Shown one piece after another: positions 51,429 through 58,978 of a stretch of 59,832 nucleotides of DNA (position 1 is the stretch's first letter; every line of letters starts with the position of its first letter). The translations under genes and the position numbers were made by a program. The notes under the pieces were generated by a model. That model searched no databases. It saw only the letters and a program-made list of their open reading frames with translations, and was not told the origin of the DNA. The stretch is taken from positions 1 through 59,832 of the forward strand of contig SCTY01000022.1 in the NCBI GenBank assembly GCA_004297625.1. The letters are read 5' to 3'. This DNA is from Betaproteobacteria bacterium (lineage in GTDB: Bacteria > Pseudomonadota > Gammaproteobacteria > Burkholderiales > SG8-39).

Positions 51429-52991
51429 ATGGCGCAGGACGGCCGCCCGGAGAAGGACCTGGTCGAAACCACCGACGGGCGCATGCGCTCGGTGGTCGAC
51501 CACGTCATCGACGGCATCATCACCATCGACGAGCGCGGCGACATCGAGTCGTTCAACCCCGCGGCGGAGAAGATCTTCGGCTACCGGCGCGCCGAGGTGC
51601 TCGGGCGCAACGTCAAGATCCTGATGCCCGAGCCGTACCACAGCGAGCACGACGCCTATTTGCGCAACTACCTCGGCACCGGCCGCCCGAAGATCATCGG
51701 CATCGGCCGCGAGGTGGTGGGGCGCCGCAAGGACGGCAGCACCTTCCCGATGGATCTGGCGGTAAGCGAATTCCACATCGGTCCCCGGCGCTACTTCACC
51801 GGCATCGTGCGCGACATCACCGAGCGCAAGCGCCTGGAATCGCAGCTTCACGAGCGGGTGAAGGAGCTCGCGAGCGCGGACCGGCAGAAGGACGAGTTCC
51901 TCGCGATGCTGTCGCACGAGCTGCGCAACCCGCTCGCCCCGATGCGCAACGCCCTGTACCTGCTCGAGCGCGCGCAGCAGGATCCCGAAACCATGCAGAT
52001 GGCGCGCGATGTGATGGAGCGCCAGATGCACCAGCTGGTGCGGCTGGTCGACGATCTCCTGGACGTGTCGCGCATCATCCGCGGCAAGATCGAACTGCGG
52101 CGCGACCGGATCGACATCGGCGCGGTCGTCGCGCGCGCGGTCGAAACCGCGCAGCCGGTGATCGACGCACACGGCCATGCGATCAACGTCTCGCTTCCCG
52201 AACGCCCGCTGCAGGTGGAAGGCGACATGGTGCGCCTGGCGCAGGTGCTGGCCAATCTCCTCACCAATGCCGCGAAGTACTCGGGCAGCGCCAGCCGGAT
52301 CGAGGTCATCGTGCGCGGCGAGGGCGGGGATGCGCTCATCGTAGTGCGCGACCAGGGCGTCGGCATTCCGCACGAGCTCCTGCCGCGCATATTCGATCTC
52401 TTCGTCCAGGGCGAGCACACGCTGGCGCGCTCGCAGGGCGGCCTGGGAATCGGGCTCACGCTCGCCAAGCGGCTGGTGGAAATGCACGGCGGCAGCGTGG
52501 CGGCTTCGAGCGCCGGCCCCGGCCGGGGCAGCGAGTTCAGCGTGCGGCTGCCGCTCGCTCCGGAAGGCGCGCGCGCGGACCCGATGCACGCGGCGCGTCC
52601 GGAAACGGCTGCACCGGGCGCGCGCAAGCGGCTGCTCGTCGTGGACGACAACGTGGACGCCGCGGAAACCATCGCCAGGCTTTTGCGCTTGGCCGGCTAC
52701 GAGGCCGAGTGCGTCTACGACGGCCCCTCCGCGCTGGAAGCGGCGGAGCGCAGGGAGCCCGACATCGTGGTGCTCGACATCGGCCTGCCCGGCATGGACG
52801 GCTACGAGGTGGCGCGGCGGCTGCGCGCGCGCTTCCACCGCCTGCCGCTGATCGCCGTCACCGGCTACGGCCAGGACAGCGACCGCAAGCGCTCCGCGCA
52901 GGCGGGATTCAACCACCACTTCACCAAGCCCGTGGACCCGCTCGAGCTCGAGCGCTTCATCGCCCGGCTAGCGGGCGATACGCGGCGCTAG
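51429..52991 (+). CDS. FixL-like haem-PAS hybrid histidine kinase
   Basis: A 520-residue soluble hybrid kinase. The PAS domain (about residues 20-140) resembles FixL: LMPEPYHSEHDAYLRNYL with His74 and IIGIGREVVGRRKDGSTFPMDL with Arg94 match the haem-ligating His200 and Arg220 positions of Bradyrhizobium FixL (both pairs 20 apart). The FixL Arg206 position is Asn80 here. The kinase has FLAMLSHELRNPLAPMRN and GGLGIGL; a C-terminal receiver (LLVVDDNVDAAE, LDIGLPGMDG, TGYG, TKPVDP) follows. Oxygen sensing is inferred from the haem-pocket residues. A cognate output is not adjacent. Confidence 0.86.
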   Translation: MAQDGRPEKDLVETTDGRMRSVVDHVIDGIITIDERGDIESFNPAAEKIFGYRRAEVLGRNVKILMPEPYHSEHDAYLRNYLGTGRPKIIGIGREVVGRRKDGSTFPMDLAVSEFHIGPRRYFTGIVRDITERKRLESQLHERVKELASADRQKDEFLAMLSHELRNPLAPMRNALYLLERAQQDPETMQMARDVMERQMHQLVRLVDDLLDVSRIIRGKIELRRDRIDIGAVVARAVETAQPVIDAHGHAINVSLPERPLQVEGDMVRLAQVLANLLTNAAKYSGSASRIEVIVRGEGGDALIVVRDQGVGIPHELLPRIFDLFVQGEHTLARSQGGLGIGLTLAKRLVEMHGGSVAASSAGPGRGSEFSVRLPLAPEGARADPMHAARPETAAPGARKRLLVVDDNVDAAETIARLLRLAGYEAECVYDGPSALEAAERREPDIVVLDIGLPGMDGYEVARRLRARFHRLPLIAVTGYGQDSDRKRSAQAGFNHHFTKPVDPLELERFIARLAGDTRR

Positions 52992-53767
52992 CCTATCCTG
53001 GCGTAGCCGCCGCTCTTGCCGTTGAAGCGCTCGGGCTTCGCCCAGCTCAGCCGCTGGGTCTCGATGCAGTTGATGCGCACCCGCCCGTTGGCGACGTCGT
53101 AGCGCACCACTTCGATGGTGCGCGAAACGCGCAGGTCGCGCTCTTTCCATTTCGAGCCGATGGGGGGAAACGCTGAGTTCTTCGATTGCGAGTATTTGGA
53201 AGTAGATCCCATATCTTCGGAGGATAACGGGGCGAGAGCTTTCAGATCCAGCGCGCCGGCGGGAAGTTCCTCGCCGGTTCGCTTGGCGATATCACAGGTG
53301 AGCGTTTCGAGGCTTTCGTTCACGTAGCCGTGGATCACCCCGGGCGGGCAGGCGATGCATTCCCAGGGCCCGAGCTGGATATCGAGCCGCCGCCCGCCTT
53401 TGTCCTGGATGAAGGCGGTGAGATAACCCTTGAGCACGAAAAAGACTTCCTCCACTTCGTGCGTGTGCGCGGCGTTCCCCTGGCCGGGCTCGACGTACAT
53501 GATGGAAAGCGCGAAGCCGCGCGGCGGAATGACGTTCACATCGGCGTGCTTGCCGGAGCCGCCGGCGCCGATGAAGCGGTGCTGCGCGCGCTTGTAGCCT
53601 TCGATGCTTGCGTCCTCGAACGCCGCCCAGTCGGCCTTGCGGTCGCGGAAGCGCGCCACGTAGCGCGCGGCGATCTCTTCGAGCGGCACGCCTTCGAGCT
53701 CGGGCGGATTTAATGCTCGCCGGCCGGCCAGAGGCAGTGGACTGGCGCAAGAAGTAAAGGCGAACAT
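52988..53767 (-). CDS. Cupin-domain protein with unusual ends
   Basis: About 259 residues by this start. The core is a cupin (AAHTHEVEEVFFVLKGYLTAF; second His region HGYV) with a conserved region FRDRKADWAAFEDASIEGYKRAQHRFIGAGG. The N-terminal 20 residues look unconserved, so the true start may be later, for example near 53700. The C-terminal stretch (roughly 53163-53250) has lower G+C and may come from a different gene fused in. Its stop overlaps the kinase stop convergently. Confidence 0.65.
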   Translation of the reverse strand: MFAFTSCASPLPLAGRRALNPPELEGVPLEEIAARYVARFRDRKADWAAFEDASIEGYKRAQHRFIGAGGSGKHADVNVIPPRGFALSIMYVEPGQGNAAHTHEVEEVFFVLKGYLTAFIQDKGGRRLDIQLGPWECIACPPGVIHGYVNESLETLTCDIAKRTGEELPAGALDLKALAPLSSEDMGSTSKYSQSKNSAFPPIGSKWKERDLRVSRTIEVVRYDVANGRVRINCIETQRLSWAKPERFNGKSGGYARIG

Positions 53768-54081
53768 CGCGACGGATGCTGTACAACTCGTTCAAGTCGA
53801 AATCGGCCGGGTCGGTGGCTGCGCTGCCGGGAAGGCGTTGTGCCAGAAACTCGGCAACGGCCTCGGTTTTCGAGGTTTCGAATGCTTCCTTGTCGAACTC
53901 GATGCCCTGATCGAAGCGAGCGAAAAGCTCGTGCCGTCGATTCCAGTTGTGCGGTCTTGCGCTCAAGGCCGAGCGTCCCGTGCGACGTGACCGATTAAGT
54001 TTATCCGGTGTTGCTCGCGCGCCTATACCTCGGCACGAAGTTACCCGATCGGCAGCAGTCGCCGGACCGTGGGGAAAAAGA

Positions 54082-54109
54082 AAAAGCGCGGCGAGCGCCG
54101 CGCTTTTTC
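54082..54109. terminator. Strong bidirectional terminator
   Basis: AAAAAGCGCGGC and GCCGCGCTTTTT form a perfect 12-bp stem with GAGC loop and T-runs on both strands. It would stop transcripts from either side, and marks a boundary between the cupin region and the tRNA/methyltransferase region. Confidence 0.88.
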
Positions 54110-54180
54110 GGCCCACTCAACAACTGAGGAGGAGGTAAGTGGACTGGAGTGCATGTTTCCAGACTTCGTTGGCCCGAGGT

Positions 54181-54194
54181 TTGATCTGGCTCAA
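54181..54194. promoter_or_regulatory. FNR-type box TTGATCTGGCTCAA
   Basis: TTGAT-N4-CTCAA, close to the box at 18289. No convincing protein gene lies within 200 bp in either direction, only a tRNA on the minus strand at 54484. It may serve a small RNA or peptide, or be a chance match. Confidence 0.4.
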
Positions 54195-54408
54195 GTCGGA
54201 GCAAAGCCGCGTGGCCAGCGCAGGTGAAACCGCGGCGCTGCTCACCGCTTGTCCGTGGCGGCCCGTGAAAAACGCAAAAGCACCGAATCGCTATGCAGAA
54301 CAACGGCTCCCTCGTAGCCGCGAAGCAATGTCAGCCGCCGCCCGCGCCGAAGGATTACCGAGCGGCGCGATAAAATGGCCCGCGCCCAGCAGAGGAAACT
54401 GAAACTAT

Positions 54409-54484
54409 TGGCACCCCGGAGACGAATCGAACGTCCGACCTGCCCCTTAGGAGGGGGCTGCTCTATCCACTGAGCTACCGGGGC
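54409..54484 (-). tRNA. tRNA-Arg (anticodon CCU)
   Basis: On the minus strand the acceptor GCCCCGG pairs with CCGGGGT, the D arm is GCTCAGTGGATAGAGC, the anticodon arm GCCCC-TCCTAAG-GGGGC gives anticodon CCT, and the T arm holds TTCGATT. CCA is encoded. It decodes AGG, a rare codon in a GC-rich genome. A single tRNA gene, not clustered. Confidence 0.93.
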
Positions 54485-54514
54485 CTGGCGCGATTTTACC
54501 GCTTGAGGATTTTC

Positions 54515-55375
54515 TTGATTGCATTGAAACGTTTCGTGCTGCTCGCGTGCCTTGCTTTGCCTGCGCAGGCGCAGCCGCAGGCCTGGGGCTGGGACGACGG
54601 CACGGTGCCGTACGTGCAGACGCCGATGGAGATCGTCGAGCGCATGCTGCGCATGGCGGAGGTGAAGAAAGGCGACCACGTCATCGACCTCGGCTCGGGC
54701 GACGGGCGCATCGTCATCGAGGCGGCGAAGCGCGGCGCCACCGGCCTCGGCGTGGATCTCGACGGCAACCTGGTGAAGCTCGCGACCAAGAACGCCAAGG
54801 CGGCGGGCGTCGGCTCGCAAGCGCGCTTCGAGGCGCGGGATATCTTCGAAACGGATCTGACGCCGGCGAGCGTGGTCACGATGTACCTGCTGCCCGATTT
54901 CAACGTCAAGCTGCTGCCGCGATTGCTCAAGCTGAAGCCCGGCACCCGCATCGTGTCGCACGACGGCAGCATCGGCGACTGGCCCTCCGACGAAAAGCTG
55001 GAGATGCGCGCGCCGGAGAAGCCGGTCGGCGTCGGCGGCGTCTCCACGGTCGAGCTTTGGGTCGTGCCGGCCGATGCGGGCGGGACGTGGACGAGCGAGA
55101 TGCCGGATCACGGCGGCACCTGGCGCTTTCGCGTGCGGCAGAAGTACCAGATGCTCGACATCGACACCTCGGCGCAGGGCCGCGACCTGCTCGTGCGCAA
55201 CTCGCGGCTGCGCGGCGAGGAGCTGAAGATCGTGGTGACCGGCGTGGTGAACGGCCACGCCTGGCACCACTACTTCGTCGGCCGGATCAAGGGCGAGCGG
55301 GTCAGCGGCGACGTGACCATTTCCGACGGCAACGTAAGAAAGGTGCTTCCTTGGACGGCGACCAGAGCGCGGTAA
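54515..55375 (+). CDS. SAM-dependent methyltransferase with signal-like N-terminus
   Basis: About 286 residues. The methyltransferase core is GDHVIDLGSGDGRIVIEAAKRG (motif I) and LGVDLDGNLV. The N-terminus (LIALKRFVLLACLALPAQAQ) looks like a cleavable signal peptide, odd for a SAM-dependent enzyme because SAM is cytoplasmic; it may instead be a membrane anchor. TTG at 54515 is chosen because TGAGGA lies five bases upstream; a TTG at 54503 is an alternative. It overlaps the permease gene by 25 bp. The substrate is unknown. Confidence 0.77.
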   Translation: MIALKRFVLLACLALPAQAQPQAWGWDDGTVPYVQTPMEIVERMLRMAEVKKGDHVIDLGSGDGRIVIEAAKRGATGLGVDLDGNLVKLATKNAKAAGVGSQARFEARDIFETDLTPASVVTMYLLPDFNVKLLPRLLKLKPGTRIVSHDGSIGDWPSDEKLEMRAPEKPVGVGGVSTVELWVVPADAGGTWTSEMPDHGGTWRFRVRQKYQMLDIDTSAQGRDLLVRNSRLRGEELKIVVTGVVNGHAWHHYFVGRIKGERVSGDVTISDGNVRKVLPWTATRAR

Positions 55376-56676
55376 AGCCCAGGCAGCTGCTGTCGGCCGG
55401 GGACGGCATCGTCCTCATCTGCGGCATGGTGATCGGCGCCGGCATTTTCAAGGCGCCCTCCATCGTCGCCGGTAACACGTCGAGCGGGACTGAATTCATT
55501 CTCGCCTGGGTGCTCGGCGGCATCGTGTCGCTGTGCGGCGCCCTCGTGTATGCGGAGCTTTCCTCGCGCTATCCGGAAACGGGCGGGGAGTACGCGTTTC
55601 TGTCGCGCGGCATGGGACGGGGCGTCGCCTTCGTCTTCGCGTGGTCGCGCATGAGCGTGATCCAGACGGGCGCCATCGCGGCGGTGGCCTTCGTGTTCGG
55701 CGATTACGCTTCGGAGATGCTGCGCCTGGGCGAGAAAAGCCCGGCGATCTATGCGGCGATCGGGGTGGTCGCGCTCACGGCGCTCAACGTCGTGGGCACG
55801 CTGGAATCGAAAACGCTGCAGAAGGTCATGCAGTACCTGCTCTTCGCCGGCCTCGCTTTCATTGCCGTGGCGGGCCTCGTGGCGGGCTCGCCAGGCAAAC
55901 CCGCTACGGCAAGCCCGCAAGCCTCCTTCGGCCTGGCGATGATCTTCGTGCTGCTGACCTATGGAGGCTGGAACGAGGCGGCGTACCTCGGGGGCGAAGT
56001 GCGCGACGCGCGCCGCAACATGATGCGCATCCTGGTCGGCGGCATCCTCACCGTCACGGTCCTCTATATTCTCGTGAACCTCGGCTATCTCGCCGCGCTC
56101 GGGCTGGGCGGGATAAGGGAGTCCAAAGCAGTCGCCGCGGACGTGATGCGCGCGGTGGTCGGCGAGAAAGGCGTGGTGCTGCTTGCTCTTATCGTCTGCC
56201 TCGCCTCGCTCACGACGATGAACGCCGCCATCTTCACCGGCGCGCGCACTACCTATGCGCTTGGACGCGATTTCTCGACGTTGGGAAAATTGGGAATCTG
56301 GCGGGCGGGGGGCAGCACGCCCGCCAACGCGCTGCTTTTGCAGGGGGCGATCTGCCTCGTGCTCGTGGCGCTGAGCTCGATGGCGCCCGACGGCTTTACC
56401 GCGATGGTGGCGTACACCTCGCCGGTATTCTGGACCTTCTTTCTCCTGACCGCGTTGACCCTCTTCGTGTTCAGAAGCAGGTCGGCGGAAATGCCGTTGT
56501 TCCGCGTCCCGCTCTATCCGGTAATCCCGCTCGCGTTCGTCGGCGCCTGCCTGTATATGCTCTACTCGAGCATCAACTACGTGCGCTTCGCCGTGGAGTT
56601 CGGCGTGCCGGTGCTCGGCGGCCTCGCCATCATGGCGGCCGGAATTCCCCTCTACTTCCTGGTTCGCGGCAAGTGA
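55351..56676 (+). CDS. APC-family amino-acid permease
   Basis: A 441-residue membrane protein with about 12 helices. GDGIVLICGMVIGAGIFKAPSIVAG, LCGALVYAELSSRYPETGGEYAFL and ILVNLGYLAALG match the APC superfamily. The start is TTG at 55351, with AAGAAAGG eight bases upstream. It imports an amino acid or amine. The oxyR start overlaps its end (GTGA). Confidence 0.87.
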   Translation: MDGDQSAVKPRQLLSAGDGIVLICGMVIGAGIFKAPSIVAGNTSSGTEFILAWVLGGIVSLCGALVYAELSSRYPETGGEYAFLSRGMGRGVAFVFAWSRMSVIQTGAIAAVAFVFGDYASEMLRLGEKSPAIYAAIGVVALTALNVVGTLESKTLQKVMQYLLFAGLAFIAVAGLVAGSPGKPATASPQASFGLAMIFVLLTYGGWNEAAYLGGEVRDARRNMMRILVGGILTVTVLYILVNLGYLAALGLGGIRESKAVAADVMRAVVGEKGVVLLALIVCLASLTTMNAAIFTGARTTYALGRDFSTLGKLGIWRAGGSTPANALLLQGAICLVLVALSSMAPDGFTAMVAYTSPVFWTFFLLTALTLFVFRSRSAEMPLFRVPLYPVIPLAFVGACLYMLYSSINYVRFAVEFGVPVLGGLAIMAAGIPLYFLVRGK

Positions 56677-57596
56677 CCCTCACGGAACTGCGCTACATCG
56701 TCGCCGTGGCGCGCGAGCGGCACTTCGGGCGCGCGGCCGAAGCCTGCTTCGTGTCGCAGCCGACGCTCTCGGTGGCGGTGAAGAAGCTGGAAGAGGAGCT
56801 CGAGGTCACGCTGTTCGAGCGCGGGCCGGGCGAGGTGAGCGTGACGCCCGCGGGCCAGCGCATCGTCGAGCAGGCGCAGCGCGTGCTCGAGGAAGCCGCG
56901 CGCATCAAGGAGGTCGCCGCGGCCGGGCGCGATCCGCTCGCCGGTCCTTTGCGCCTCGGCGCGATCTACACGATCGGGCCGTACCTGCTGCCCAAGCTGA
57001 TTCCGATCCTGCGGCGCAACGCTCCCGCGATGCAGCTCCACATCCAGGAGAACTTCACCCATCGCCTGGCCGAGATGCTGAAGCGCGGGGAAGTCGACGT
57101 GATTCTCATCGCCCTGCCCTTCGAGGAGCCCGGCATAGAGACGAAGGGCGTCTACGACGAGCCGTTCTTCATCGCCGTGCCGAAAGGCCATCCGTGGCAA
57201 TCGCGCAAGCGGGTGAGCTCGGAGGAGCTCACGCGCGAGAGCCTGTTGCTGCTGGGCGAGGGCCATTGCTTCCGCGACCAGGTGCTCGAGATCTGCCACG
57301 CGGTGCGCGGCAAGGAGAGGAGCAGCATCGCGCGCACCGTGGAAGGCGGCTCGCTGGAGACCATCCGCCAGATGGTCGCAGGCGGCGTCGGCATCACCGT
57401 CCTGCCGGCGACCTCGTGCTCGAGTCCCTCGGGCCCGGGAGATCTGATCCGCGTGCTGCCTTTCGCGCGTCCCGTGCCGGTGCGGCGGGTCGGCCTGGCG
57501 TGGCGCAAGAGCTTTCCGCGGCCCGAGGCGATCGAGGCGCTGCGCAAGTCCATCCTCCAGTGCAATCTGCCCCACGTGGAGAAGCTAAACTCCTGA
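56673..57596 (+). CDS. oxyR: Peroxide-sensing regulator OxyR
   Basis: A 307-residue LysR protein: N-terminal HTH (LRYIVAVARERHFGRAAEACFVSQPTLSVAVKKLEEEL) and a regulatory domain with GEGHCFRDQVLEICHAV. Cys199 and Cys208 are nine apart and take the same numbers as in E. coli OxyR, the disulfide pair that senses H2O2. SLETIRQMVAGGVGITVLPA is an OxyR hallmark. The GTG overlaps the permease stop; the next gene (MFS) starts 1 bp later. Being behind a permease is unusual for oxyR. Confidence 0.87.
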   Translation: MTLTELRYIVAVARERHFGRAAEACFVSQPTLSVAVKKLEEELEVTLFERGPGEVSVTPAGQRIVEQAQRVLEEAARIKEVAAAGRDPLAGPLRLGAIYTIGPYLLPKLIPILRRNAPAMQLHIQENFTHRLAEMLKRGEVDVILIALPFEEPGIETKGVYDEPFFIAVPKGHPWQSRKRVSSEELTRESLLLLGEGHCFRDQVLEICHAVRGKERSSIARTVEGGSLETIRQMVAGGVGITVLPATSCSSPSGPGDLIRVLPFARPVPVRRVGLAWRKSFPRPEAIEALRKSILQCNLPHVEKLNS

Positions 57597-57597
57597 G

Positions 57598-58791
57598 ATG
57601 AAGCCGACCGTCATCCTTGCCTGCGGCGCCTTGATCCTTTGCATCGGTTTCGGCGGGCGCGCCGGAATGGGACTCTATCTGCAGCCGATGGCGCTCGAGT
57701 ACGGCTGGGGGCGCGAGGTGTTTTCGCTGGCGATGGCGCTGCAGAACCTCGTCTGGGGCGCGCTCGGCCCTTTCGCCGGCGGCATTGCCGACCGCTACGG
57801 CGCCGGGCGCGTGGTGGCGATCTCGGGCGCGCTGTACGTCCTCGGGCTCGTCGGCATGGCGTATGTGCCGACGCCGCTGCTGATGTACCTCGATTCGGGC
57901 TTGCTCATCGGCCTGGCGCTTTCCGGCAGCTCGTTCGCCATCGTGTTCGCCGTGATCGGGCGCGTCACGCCGCCGGAGAAGCGCAGCACCGCGCTCGGCA
58001 TCGCCACCGCCGCCGGCTCCTTCGGCCAGTTCGCCCTGCTGCCCGTCACCCAGCTCCTCATCTCGCGCTACGACTGGCATGTGGCGCTGATCGGCACGGC
58101 GGCGATCACCGCGCTCATCATTCCGCTCGCCGTGACGATGGCCGGGCGGCAGGGCGCCGTCGCCGGCCCCTCGCAGTCGGTCGGCGCGGCGCTGCGCGAG
58201 GCCGCCGGCGAGCGCGGCTTCCATCTTCTGTTCTGGGGCTATTTCGTCTGCGGGTTCCACATCGCCATGCTGACGGTGCACCTGCCCGCGTTCGTGACCG
58301 ACCAGGGGCTCAAGGCCGAGCACGGCATGACCGCGCTCGCGCTGATCGGCCTTTTCAACATCGTCGGCTCGCTCGGCTCCGGCTGGCTCGGCGGCCGCTT
58401 CAGCAAGAAGTACCTGCTTTCGGCGATCTACACGACGCGCGTGGCGTTCATCGGCATGCTCGTGGCTTTTCCGTTGACGCCGCTTACTTTGTACATTTTC
58501 GCCGCCGGCATCGGCCTGCTGTGGCTCGGCACCGTGCCGCTGACCAACGGCCTGGTCGCGCAGATCTTCGGGCTGCGCTACGCGGCGATGCTCGCCTCGA
58601 TCGTGTTCTTCGGGCACCAGCTCGGCAGCTTCGTCGGCGTGTGGCTCGCCGGCCATCTCTACGACACCACCGGCTCGTACTCGGGCGCGTTCGTGGTTTC
58701 GATGGCGCTCGGCATCTTCGCCGCGCTCGTCAACCTGCCGGTGAACGAGAAGCCGCTTGCGGAACGAAGGCATGCGCAAGCTTTGGCTTAA
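57598..58791 (+). CDS. MFS transporter (oxalate/formate antiporter-like)
   Basis: A 397-residue, 12-helix MFS protein. GGRAGMGLYLQPMALEYGWGREVFSLAMALQ resembles the first helix pair of the OFA/MCT-like group, and GGIADRYGAGRVV is the loop 2-3 motif. Likely carries a mono- or dicarboxylate. It follows oxyR by one base and its end overlaps a small membrane peptide. Confidence 0.85.
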   Translation: MKPTVILACGALILCIGFGGRAGMGLYLQPMALEYGWGREVFSLAMALQNLVWGALGPFAGGIADRYGAGRVVAISGALYVLGLVGMAYVPTPLLMYLDSGLLIGLALSGSSFAIVFAVIGRVTPPEKRSTALGIATAAGSFGQFALLPVTQLLISRYDWHVALIGTAAITALIIPLAVTMAGRQGAVAGPSQSVGAALREAAGERGFHLLFWGYFVCGFHIAMLTVHLPAFVTDQGLKAEHGMTALALIGLFNIVGSLGSGWLGGRFSKKYLLSAIYTTRVAFIGMLVAFPLTPLTLYIFAAGIGLLWLGTVPLTNGLVAQIFGLRYAAMLASIVFFGHQLGSFVGVWLAGHLYDTTGSYSGAFVVSMALGIFAALVNLPVNEKPLAERRHAQALA

Positions 58792-58897
58792 GGCGGCGCT
58801 GGTCGCGGTGCTCGCCTTCCTTACGGCGGCTGCCTTCTCGGCCTACCTCAAGCCCGGCATGCTCATCGAGTTCGCCAACCTGGTCCTCTGTTCCTGA
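58772..58897 (+). CDS. Small membrane protein of 41 residues
   Basis: An ATG at 58772 with GGAACGAAGG upstream opens a 42-codon frame: a basic start (MRKLWLK), one hydrophobic helix (AALVAVLAFLTAAAFSAYL) and a short tail LIEFANLVLCS. It overlaps the end of the MFS gene in another frame. No family recognised; the composition is that of a single-pass peptide. Confidence 0.5.
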   Translation: MRKLWLKAALVAVLAFLTAAAFSAYLKPGMLIEFANLVLCS

Positions 58898-58978
58898 AGC
58901 GCGCCGGGCAATAAGCCGCCCGGCTCATGGGCGGAACCGCGCGGGCATGCCGCTTGCGTTCTATTGTGTGGCCCTCAG

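Larger units (their letters stand above)
53768..54502. other. Stretch with no confident protein gene
   Basis: About 735 bases between the cupin and methyltransferase genes. A minus-strand frame (about 53770-53950, including FARFDQGIEFDKEAF and DFDLNELYSIRRDV) looks protein-like and may be a decayed gene piece. A strong terminator lies at 54082-54109, an FNR-type box at 54181 and tRNA-Arg at 54409-54484. GAGGAGGAGG (54126-54135) precedes a GTG and a 24-codon ATG frame (54153), too short to call. Confidence 0.6.
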
